From the NCBI GenBank assembly GCA_937951615.1, contig CALFBH010000096.1:1-64000 (forward strand): DNA of 64,000 nt, read 5' to 3'. Below are positions 27,225-35,501 of the stretch, piece by piece. Under the pieces are notes generated by a model. That model was not told where the DNA came from. It did not search any database and saw nothing but the letters and a program-made list of their open reading frames with translations. How positions within the stretch are numbered: position 1 is the stretch's first letter; each line of letters begins with the position of its first letter. The DNA is from an uncultured Saprospiraceae bacterium (GTDB taxonomy: Bacteria; Bacteroidota; Bacteroidia; Chitinophagales; Saprospiraceae). The position numbers and the translations under genes were made by a program.

Positions 27225-28034
27225 TTACCGAAAGAAAATCAACACAGCGCCAAGCGCAGTCAGCAATAAAATCAGTTGTCGATATTGCTTTTCGCGAATT
27301 AATTTGATGAGACGAATGCCTAGGAAAAAGCCAAGCAGAACGGCAGGCAGTAGGCACAGATTAATCATACAAGTCTCCAACGTTACAGTTTCCCATACAA
27401 AAATATGAAAGGGTAATTTGAAGATATTAATCACAAAAAACAACCAGGCTGCTGTACCTATAAATTGCTCTTTGGGTAAACGCATGGCGAGGAAAAAGAT
27501 ATTGGTAAATGCGCCCGCCAGATTTCCAATCATCGTTGTAAAGCCGGCTAATAAACCCACAATCCCTGCAAACCACCATTGATTCGGGACTTTTTTTACG
27601 GGACGCTTTTCATTCCAGTACATAGCAAGGACACTAAAAATAATGATAGCTGCCATACCCTTTTTAAAAATAACTTCAGGAAGGTCTTTGCCGACCCAAA
27701 CGCCTATCAATACACCAAAGACCATCCAGGGCAAAAGACGGAATAAATACTTCCACTGTACATATCGAGTATAATAGAGTACAGCCATGATGTCAGCTGC
27801 AATCAATAATAAAACAACAATTCCAGTAGAAGCCCGCCCGCCAAAAACCAATGCCATGATGGTGACAATGACCACACCCATGCCTTTGAGTCCTGCCTTG
27901 GCAACGCCCATAATTATTGCTGCAAGTATAGCCAATGACCATTCCCACCAGTCCAGATGAAAAGAAAAGGAAAATTCTAAAAATGATAATGTGTCCAATT
28001 GTGTACTAGATTTAGTGAGGCTAAAAGTAAGCAA
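27225..28034 (-). CDS. TauE/SafE-family membrane permease
   Basis: This inner-membrane protein of the TauE/SafE family is thought to export sulfite or organosulfur anions, though some members carry other substrates. The 269-residue protein has about eight hydrophobic helices. The family-type half-repeats are visible: ILAAIIMGVAKAGLKGMGVV in the first half and GIVGLLAGFTTMIGNLAGAF in the second. The frame begins at a TTG (28034) and no ATG occurs before the first helix, so the exact start is uncertain. It converges with the HTH gene; the 50-base gap holds a short tandem cattctcc repeat. Substrate unknown. Confidence 0.85.
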   Translation of the reverse strand: MLTFSLTKSSTQLDTLSFLEFSFSFHLDWWEWSLAILAAIIMGVAKAGLKGMGVVIVTIMALVFGGRASTGIVVLLLIAADIMAVLYYTRYVQWKYLFRLLPWMVFGVLIGVWVGKDLPEVIFKKGMAAIIIFSVLAMYWNEKRPVKKVPNQWWFAGIVGLLAGFTTMIGNLAGAFTNIFFLAMRLPKEQFIGTAAWLFFVINIFKLPFHIFVWETVTLETCMINLCLLPAVLLGFFLGIRLIKLIREKQYRQLILLLTALGAVLIFFR

Positions 28035-28104
28035 CCCGTATGGGAAAATTTCATATTTTATAATATCTTTTTATGATTTTTTTAGAAAAAATAAAATATT
28101 TTTA

Positions 28105-28135
28105 TTGACTTTAAAAACATTTTGTTTTATATTTG
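28105..28135 (+). promoter_or_regulatory. Promoter of second glucosaminidase gene
   Basis: TTG at 28105-28107 and a perfect TATATTTG at 28128-28135, with a spacer of 20, match the Bacteroidota consensus well. The start would be near 28142, 26 bases before the ATG. The AAAAC-N5-GTTTT palindrome (28110-28132) overlaps it, an ideal place for a repressor. Confidence 0.65.
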
Positions 28136-28167
28136 CATTGCTTCAACACTAAATAGAAACAAAAAAT

Positions 28168-28953
28168 ATGAAAAATCAAAAATATACAGATAAAATAATT
28201 CCTTTTTTGAAAAAGAATTGGTTCACGCTTTCTTTATTGACAATTGTATTGACGGCTATGATAGGGAAAAACCTGAACATTGATTTCCGTCTTCATGCAC
28301 CAGAGCGGGTAGAAGAGGAAACACCAGGAACCGTAAAACCCTTATTACACAAACCTGAAAAGTCAATAAAAAGACCATCAAAAATAACAGAAACTGATGT
28401 AGCAATCAAAAGTAGTCTGACAAAGACCAGTATGCTGTCCATTTTCGACCAGCAAGCAGAGGAAGTACTGCCAGAAGATGCTATGCCCGTGATGGCGTCA
28501 GAAGAAGTCGTCCGATCATTTATCCGTCGTTTTGCAAAAGTAGCAATCGCTGAGATGGATAAATATCGTATTCCTGCTTCCATCACATTAGCACAATCCT
28601 TATTGGCAAGTCAGGCAGGGACAGGCATCATCGCACAAGAAGCGAATAACTATTTCAATCTGGAATGTGGAGCAGCATGGACGGGGAAAACAGAAAACTA
28701 TGATGGAACCTGTATCCGGCAATACGAATCCGCCTGGCAGTCTTTTCGCAACCATAGCCTCCATCTGTCCACAGAAAATTTCCAACACTTGACGAACTTA
28801 GATCGAACGGACTACGCTCGCTGGGCAAAAGGCTTGGAACTAGCAGGCTACTCAACGGATAAACTTTATGCAGAAAAATTAGAACGTATCATCAGCCTGT
28901 ACGATCTCCATACTTTTGATGAAATGGATATTAATACAATTGCTGGACGGTGA
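28168..28953 (+). CDS. Glucosaminidase paralogue lacking the catalytic glutamate
   Basis: This 261-residue protein has a single membrane segment (about 18-36), the motif DFRLHAPERV just after it, a Lys/Thr-rich linker and a C-terminal glucosaminidase-like domain (about 115-258). It aligns with the enzyme at 25965 through FAKVAIAEMDKYRIPASITLAQSLLA, YESAWQSFRNHSLHL and YARWAKGLELAGYSTDKLYAEKL. However, the catalytic motif ALIESAAGES has become SLLASQAGTG: the catalytic Glu is Ala147 and the following Glu is lost too. It therefore probably binds peptidoglycan without cutting, or is regulatory. The fold-defining residues are kept and the frame is intact, so it is not simply a decayed pseudogene. 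Confidence 0.82.
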   Translation: MKNQKYTDKIIPFLKKNWFTLSLLTIVLTAMIGKNLNIDFRLHAPERVEEETPGTVKPLLHKPEKSIKRPSKITETDVAIKSSLTKTSMLSIFDQQAEEVLPEDAMPVMASEEVVRSFIRRFAKVAIAEMDKYRIPASITLAQSLLASQAGTGIIAQEANNYFNLECGAAWTGKTENYDGTCIRQYESAWQSFRNHSLHLSTENFQHLTNLDRTDYARWAKGLELAGYSTDKLYAEKLERIISLYDLHTFDEMDINTIAGR

Positions 28954-28958
28954 TTGTA

Positions 28959-30095
28959 TTAATTTAATCGCTCAATTGCCAGTTCGTATTGTAAAATAGG
29001 TTTTTCTTTAAGGAAACGTGTGACCACCATTTTACGGTCATATACCGAACATTCCAGATAACAGCCCTCTCTTGCAGAACCGGAGACAAAAGTAGGAATG
29101 GATTTAGGTTGCACATTTGTCCGCCCCACAGAAGTGCCATCCCAGGGTAAATAGCAATTATCACAATCCTGGCAATTGTGGGCATGCCCAGAGAAAATGG
29201 CAATGACATTATACGAGGACAATACCTCCCAATATGCTTGGCGTTGTTCAGTAGTCCACCATTCACTTTTGGGGTTAATTTGACCGTCTTCGCCAATACC
29301 TCTGGAAAAATTGTCGAAACCGTAATGATGAATTAAAACTACTGGACGCCCAGTATCACCAACATATTTAATTAGATCTTTTTTGAGAAAAGTAAAGGCT
29401 TTAAAAGGGTTTTGTATCGTTTTTCGGGGAACTGGTTTGTCTCCTGGAAATAAATTTAACTGAACGAAATGTATATCATCCCAATCCCAGGAATAATGGA
29501 TGTTAGGAAAAGAGGAATTAACAGGAATCTCTCTTTTTTTGGAACGAATATAGTCAAAAAGAGCTAGTGAACCTTTATTCCAACCAATAAGTTCCTCGTC
29601 CATCATCTCAGCAAAACCAAAAGATTGATTGGCTTTTATATCAATAGGGATATCAGGTAGTCGATGAAAATCGTGATTGCCTAGTCCTTCATAAACTTTA
29701 TGTGAGATGCCGTCCACAAATTTTTGATAACGCTCAAACTCACTGAAGTAACTATTATGCGTAAGATCACCAGCAATCAGCAATCCACGAAACGGATCGC
29801 TGTGTACTTTTTGCCTTATAATACTGGAAACTTCATCTGCGTCAGTACTGAGTTTGCCATCAGGGCTCATAAAGTTTTCATCATACTGCGGGTCTGCAGT
29901 TACCAAAAAATGTACGGATGGAAGCCGCTGGATTTTGTTACTAAACCATGAAGTCTGAATTGGAGAAGCAGTTAGGCATTGCTTTGTTGCCATGTTCTTT
30001 TTAGGTGCTTCCTGACAAGTCCATCCTGCAATAATAGAAATACCAGTCAATAAAAAAAATGAACATTTTATGCTTTTTCTGTCTGAGATTAGCAT
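28959..30095 (-). CDS. Calcineurin-like metallophosphatase lipoprotein
   Basis: This is a secreted or membrane-tethered metal-dependent phosphoesterase of unknown substrate. The 378-residue precursor has a hydrophobic N-terminus ending GWTC, a possible lipobox. The metallophosphatase motifs occur in order: TADPQYDE (an Asp-first motif with Pro-Gln in place of the usual His), IAGDLTHN, GLGNHDFH, LIHHYGF and FSGHAHNCQ. Several CxxC-like cysteines lie near the last motif (CQDCDNC). It converges with the glucosaminidase paralogue, with only 5 bases between stops. Substrate could be a nucleotide, phospholipid or phosphosugar; it is not possible to say. Confidence 0.85.
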   Translation of the reverse strand: MLISDRKSIKCSFFLLTGISIIAGWTCQEAPKKNMATKQCLTASPIQTSWFSNKIQRLPSVHFLVTADPQYDENFMSPDGKLSTDADEVSSIIRQKVHSDPFRGLLIAGDLTHNSYFSEFERYQKFVDGISHKVYEGLGNHDFHRLPDIPIDIKANQSFGFAEMMDEELIGWNKGSLALFDYIRSKKREIPVNSSFPNIHYSWDWDDIHFVQLNLFPGDKPVPRKTIQNPFKAFTFLKKDLIKYVGDTGRPVVLIHHYGFDNFSRGIGEDGQINPKSEWWTTEQRQAYWEVLSSYNVIAIFSGHAHNCQDCDNCYLPWDGTSVGRTNVQPKSIPTFVSGSAREGCYLECSVYDRKMVVTRFLKEKPILQYELAIERLN

Positions 30096-30132
30096 TTGAA
30101 TGATTTTAATGAGGGACCAATAATTAGATTAT

Positions 30133-30168
30133 TTCATATTACTTAATTTATAGATTAAGTAATATGAA
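30133..30168. promoter_or_regulatory. Perfect 15-base palindrome in a divergent intergenic region
   Basis: Arms ttcatattacttaat and attaagtaatatgaa enclose a 6-base loop, in the 236-base gap between the phosphatase and Uma2 genes, which point away from each other. It could be a symmetric operator or a hairpin blocking read-through. It is not followed by a T-run. Confidence 0.45.
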
Positions 30169-30331
30169 TGAAAATATACTATTGATAGATAGATAAAAAA
30201 GTAACGATACCTAACAAGAATTTAGTATGCGAATATTAATACGATTGCGGGACGGTGATATTGGATAGCAAGACTTTTATGCATTTTTCAAGATTTTTAT
30301 GTATCTTGAATACTGAACTAAATCAATATAC

Positions 30332-31003
30332 ATGACGGTTCATTTAAATAAAAAATTAGTTGATGAAATTCTGAAGTCTCCGCAAGCTCCGGTTGTCTTA
30401 CAAGAGGTACAGTTGGCATTGGATGAAGAAAAACAACGTCGAGAGACGTTTTATAACGACATTAGCGAACAAGAAAAAGTAGAGTTTATCAATGGAGAAG
30501 TCATTATACACTCGCCCGTAGCGAATCGCCATGGCAAAGCAGTAAGAAATCTCAGCTCTTTGATTCATAATTATGTGGCCATAAAAAAACTTGGTTATAC
30601 TGGAATTGAGAAAATCTTGATACGCCTGACCCGAAATGATTACGAACCTGATATTTGCTTTTTTAAACTTGAAAAATCCAGAGAATTTAAAGAAGATCAA
30701 TGTCTGTTTCCTACTCCTGATTTTATAGTAGAAGTGCTATCAAAAGGTACTGAAAAAAGAGATAGAGGAATTAAATTCAAAGATTATGAAGCGCATGGTG
30801 TAAAAGAATATTGGATGATCAATGCAGAAAAGCAAACGGTAGAGCAGTGTATTCTTGAAAATAATATTTATAGATCAGCTATAAAAACGAATTTAGATAC
30901 AATAAGTAGCATAGCTTTATTAGGATTTGAAATTCCAGTTAAAGCTATTTTTGACGATATTGTAAATGTAGAAACATTAATGAAATTGTTGGCTAAACGG
31001 TGA
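30332..31003 (+). CDS. Uma2-family (DUF820) restriction-endonuclease-like protein
   Basis: This 223-residue protein is of the Uma2/DUF820 family, which has a PD-(D/E)XK nuclease fold; the biological role is not settled. Family motifs are FINGEVIIHSPVANRHG near residue 52, YEPDICFF near 105, and PDFIVEVLSKGTEKRDRGIKFKDYEAHGVKEYWMI near 130-165, which supplies the Asp, Glu and Lys of the putative active site. The N-terminal 40 residues are an extra helical segment. It stands alone, followed by a hairpin terminator. Such genes are common and multi-copy in cyanobacteria and Saprospiraceae-like genomes. Confidence 0.88.
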   Translation: MTVHLNKKLVDEILKSPQAPVVLQEVQLALDEEKQRRETFYNDISEQEKVEFINGEVIIHSPVANRHGKAVRNLSSLIHNYVAIKKLGYTGIEKILIRLTRNDYEPDICFFKLEKSREFKEDQCLFPTPDFIVEVLSKGTEKRDRGIKFKDYEAHGVKEYWMINAEKQTVEQCILENNIYRSAIKTNLDTISSIALLGFEIPVKAIFDDIVNVETLMKLLAKR

Positions 31004-31009
31004 AATAAA

Positions 31010-31054
31010 AAAAGCCTTCAAGCAGATATTAAAAACATCAGATTGAAGGCTTTT
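31010..31054 (+). terminator. Terminator after Uma2 gene
   Basis: Arms aaaagccttcaa (31010-31021) and ttgaaggctttt (31043-31054) flank a 21-base loop, 7 bases after the stop. A and T runs on both sides allow it to act in both directions, although thiC ends 67 bases further on. Confidence 0.6.
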
Positions 31055-31120
31055 AAAAAGTTCACTTTTCCAGGTAAAGGTGGACTATTCAATTCATCAT
31101 TTATAGTTCATCATTCATCG

Positions 31121-33004
<1,884 letters not shown>

Positions 33005-33009
33005 TTATT

Positions 33010-33213
33010 TTATCCACCTGCCGTAGCAGTAATAATGGTAATTTTGTCCTGGTCTTTTAACAGATAATTCGACCAGTTGTTTTTGGAAATCACCTGATCG
33101 TTGATGGCCACAGCAATACCTTTGGTATTTTCTATGCCATTGCCTTGCAGAAGAGCTGAAATATTCATTTCGGCACTGAGCGGTGTCTCTTTTTTATTGA
33201 TAAAAACAGTCAT
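33010..33213 (-). CDS. thiS: Sulfur carrier protein ThiS
   Basis: This small ubiquitin-like carrier delivers sulfur, as a C-terminal thiocarboxylate, to ThiG for thiazole synthesis. The 67-residue protein ends in the obligatory Gly-Gly (TATAGG) and has the beta-grasp pattern of ThiS. Its ATG overlaps the stop of the preceding NTF2-like gene (ATGA), showing translational coupling. It is under the TPP riboswitch. Its client thiG is not in this operon but at 53298. Confidence 0.93.
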   Translation of the reverse strand: MTVFINKKETPLSAEMNISALLQGNGIENTKGIAVAINDQVISKNNWSNYLLKDQDKITIITATAGG

Positions 33214-33578
33214 GCAGGATTCATTTCATTTCTAAGTTCAGCGGTGTCAAAATAGACCTTTAAAGACTGAATTAGATTATCTTGAATTTCATACCATTCG
33301 CTTACAGACAGGCTAATAATTTTTCCGGAAGGTGTAGCAACATCTGTAGAAATCTGAGTTATAATATAGTCACCGTTCTCTATCAATTGATAAATCTTAC
33401 TGGTCTGTATAGAGGCAAAAAATGCTTGATTGACCTCAACGAAACTAGCCTTACCACTTACCTGAGCCAATGGGCCAGTCAGAAGAACATCTTCCGAAAT
33501 TAAATCCATCCAGTCATCTGTTTTAGCCAACATACTTTTCCGGAAGGCTTCAAATACCTTTTTCGGTTGATTTTCCAT
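33210..33578 (-). CDS. NTF2/SnoaL-like protein leading the thiamine operon
   Basis: This is a small cytosolic protein with the look of the NTF2/SnoaL fold (helix, then DDWMDLISEDVLLTGPLAQVSGKASF and four-stranded sheet segments). The open frame reaches 33641, but that extension would lie in the riboswitch leader. The ATG at 33578 gives 122 residues (MENQPKKVFEAF). It is the first gene after the TPP riboswitch and overlaps thiS by four bases, so it should be made under thiamine limitation. I know of no standard thiamine enzyme of this fold; a role in pathway chemistry or salvage is a guess. Confidence 0.8.
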   Translation of the reverse strand: MENQPKKVFEAFRKSMLAKTDDWMDLISEDVLLTGPLAQVSGKASFVEVNQAFFASIQTSKIYQLIENGDYIITQISTDVATPSGKIISLSVSEWYEIQDNLIQSLKVYFDTAELRNEMNPA

Positions 33579-33667
33579 AGTGCCGTTTTTTATTTGATGC
33601 AAAATAAGTATATACGTAGGAAAGAGAAGCGGAACGAACATAAGGGCAGAAGGTTCAGATCAACAGG

Positions 33668-33745
33668 CTTTTCCCTACGCCAGTATTAACTGTGTCAGGT
33701 TCAGAGGGTATGTCTCATTCTGGCATCGACCAGAAACCCCTAAAG
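33668..33745 (-). ncRNA. TPP (thiamine pyrophosphate) riboswitch
   Basis: Read on the minus strand, the segment holds the conserved THI-box elements in order: GGGGTTTCTGG, ATGAGAC, ACCCTCTGAACCTGA, then TTAATACTGGCGTAGGGAA. It lies about 90 bases upstream of the NTF2-like gene that leads thiS and thiC. A clear terminator hairpin was not seen between it and the start, so control may act on translation, as usual in Bacteroidota (inference). Confidence 0.95.
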
Positions 33746-33779
33746 CGTTTGCAATATACTGGGTTTAGTTGGTTTTATC

Positions 33780-33787
33780 AAATGTAA
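33780..33787 (-). promoter_or_regulatory. Candidate -7 box for the riboswitch-led operon
   Basis: TACATTTG on the minus strand fits TAnnTTTG and would place the transcript start about 22 bases before the aptamer. No good -33 TTG was found. Upstream DNA (33791-33940) contains repeats of a gtcgatggtc / gaccatcgac type, seen again at 38933-38943. Confidence 0.4.
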
Positions 33788-33985
33788 TAATTTAGGTCGA
33801 TGGTCTATAGTCCATGGTCGATGGCTGATTTTTAGTATTCAGGTCATTTCAGTATTTCATTTTGCTTTGCAAAATGCGTATAAAGCTGACTAAGAATAGG
33901 AGTTTTGTAAAAATTGTATCTATGGACTATCGACCGTGGACTAAACTGTTACTATCAAATTATGTTTATTTGCGCCTCATTCCTT

Positions 33986-33993
33986 TATCTTTG
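33986..33993 (+). promoter_or_regulatory. -7 box for the secreted protein gene at 34011
   Basis: TATCTTTG is a perfect TAnnTTTG box 17 bases before the ATG, giving a leader of only about 10 bases. A -33 TTG at proper spacing is not evident. Confidence 0.45.
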
Positions 33994-34010
33994 TCATAAA
34001 TTCAGACAAC

Positions 34011-35360
34011 ATGAGATTATTGATAACATTATTATTGCTGTGTACTATTCAGCCCATTTTCAGCCAGACACCCATTTCCAATCTTGCTAAATACTGGCAA
34101 TATCGGGACAGACTGGTGAATCAGCCCGAAAAAGGCATACCCGGTTTTGTAGTCGTCGGACTCGGCGAGGGAAAAAGTATCCCAATGGGCGGACGCGACC
34201 CGATGGCGAACTGCGAACATGACTGGTGGATGAAACGCGACAAATGTCCATTGGTAAAAGGAAAAGGAAAATTGCAGTGGGGCGACGGCACGATTCATTT
34301 GGGCTATTATATTTCTGTATTGGCAACGGAATTGCGACTGCTGAAAGATGCTGGAGAAGATGTATCGGCTACGGCAGAGGAATTATATTATGCGATCATG
34401 GCTTTTGAGCGACTAGATGAGGAAGCTGAGCGACGCTTTGGGATGCCGGGGAAAAAGGACGGCTTTTTCATTCGCGATGATGTAAGTATTGATATTCTGA
34501 AAGACGAGCAGGGTAAGAACAGGTTTTCTACAGACAAGGTGGATTATACTTGTATAAAATCGGCGGGGGGCTGTGCACCAGCTACGGTAAAGGACGGTTA
34601 TTTTGTCAGTCAGGATCAGGCGATTAATTTGTTGTTTGGTTTTACCTGTATTAGTGAGTTGATTCCGAATGAGCGTTATAAAAACAAAACCACTTTTGGA
34701 GAATTAGCCAGTCAGAATACCCATCGTATCGTGTCTTTTATGCGAAATAATAAATGGCGCATCGTCGGACCCGATAATAAAAAAGCACCCAATCGTTGGG
34801 GCGGAGACTGCCGGGCTTTTTCATATAGCATTGCCAAAACAGGTGACCGCATAACGGCAAGCAAATTTCGTAAGACTTACCAAAGCGGACGCTCTAAGGC
34901 GATGGGCAAAATGCTACACGGTACTTATGATTGGTTGTTTGGTGTGCAAACACATTATAATCATCCCATGATTTTTTCACTGATGGTCAGTGCAGATTCT
35001 TGGGGTAGCAATAAAATGGCTTCCTATTGCCGCAAGGCAGATCAAGAAATGTACGCCCTCGCAGATGCCGTTCTGAATGATAAAAAACTAGGCAAAAGCC
35101 TGAATTTTAAAGATTTTGCTGCTATGCTGAATATTGCTCCAGCCACTGGGCCTTGCTACAAGACTCCTGGCTGCAAAGCCCCAGACGGCTGGAAATCCAA
35201 TAATCGCTGGTTACATACCACACAGCAAAAAGGCAATAAAGACGGTCATCATCAGGAGTGGAATGGACTGGATTATATGATGTTGTACAACTTTTTTCAT
35301 TTGTATTATAAAGATAAATTGCCTAAGTATCAGTCGCCTCGTTTGCAGTCGAAGAAGTAA
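34011..35360 (+). CDS. Secreted protein of unknown function
   Basis: This 449-residue protein has a signal peptide (about 1-19, ending IFSQ). I do not recognise the family. The rest is largely helical, with paired motifs such as WGDGTIHLGYYISVLATELRLL and DGYFVSQDQAINLLFGFTCISELI. Spaced repeats of that kind suggest an alpha/alpha-toroid fold like those of some carbohydrate-active or lyase enzymes. Conserved-looking polar clusters include CEHDWWMKRDKCP, NRWGGDCRAFSYS, THYNHPMIFSLM and DGHHQEWNGLDYM. Six or more cysteines agree with an extracytoplasmic site. It is followed by a secreted GH16 glucanase, so a role in polysaccharide handling is possible but unproven. Confidence 0.75.
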   Translation: MRLLITLLLLCTIQPIFSQTPISNLAKYWQYRDRLVNQPEKGIPGFVVVGLGEGKSIPMGGRDPMANCEHDWWMKRDKCPLVKGKGKLQWGDGTIHLGYYISVLATELRLLKDAGEDVSATAEELYYAIMAFERLDEEAERRFGMPGKKDGFFIRDDVSIDILKDEQGKNRFSTDKVDYTCIKSAGGCAPATVKDGYFVSQDQAINLLFGFTCISELIPNERYKNKTTFGELASQNTHRIVSFMRNNKWRIVGPDNKKAPNRWGGDCRAFSYSIAKTGDRITASKFRKTYQSGRSKAMGKMLHGTYDWLFGVQTHYNHPMIFSLMVSADSWGSNKMASYCRKADQEMYALADAVLNDKKLGKSLNFKDFAAMLNIAPATGPCYKTPGCKAPDGWKSNNRWLHTTQQKGNKDGHHQEWNGLDYMMLYNFFHLYYKDKLPKYQSPRLQSKK

Positions 35361-35375
35361 GGTTATGCTTCTTGG

Positions 35376-35462
35376 TTAGCCACGAATGCACGAATCTATT
35401 TTTACGTTTTTATCACGAATACACGAATGATATTCGTCCTTAATTCGTGCATTCGTGGCTAA
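35376..35462. repeat. Inverted repeat with perfect 20-base arms
   Basis: TTAGCCACGAATGCACGAAT at 35376-35395 and its exact complement at 35443-35462 enclose further CACGAAT copies. It fills most of the gap between the two secreted-protein genes and may form a terminator-like hairpin or be a dispersed repeat. Confidence 0.7.
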
Positions 35463-35468
35463 TTTCGT

Positions 35469-35476
35469 TATATTTG
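35469..35476 (+). promoter_or_regulatory. -7 box for the GH16 gene
   Basis: TATATTTG is a perfect TAnnTTTG box, 26 bases before the ATG at 35502, directly after the inverted repeat. No -33 TTG is evident at normal spacing. Confidence 0.45.
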
Positions 35477-35501
35477 AACATTAATTATTAAACTAAACAC
35501 A

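Noticed and set aside
25113-28953. Prophage
   Set aside because: A CI/LexA-like repressor and cell-wall hydrolases are present, but there are no capsid, tail, portal, terminase or integrase genes.
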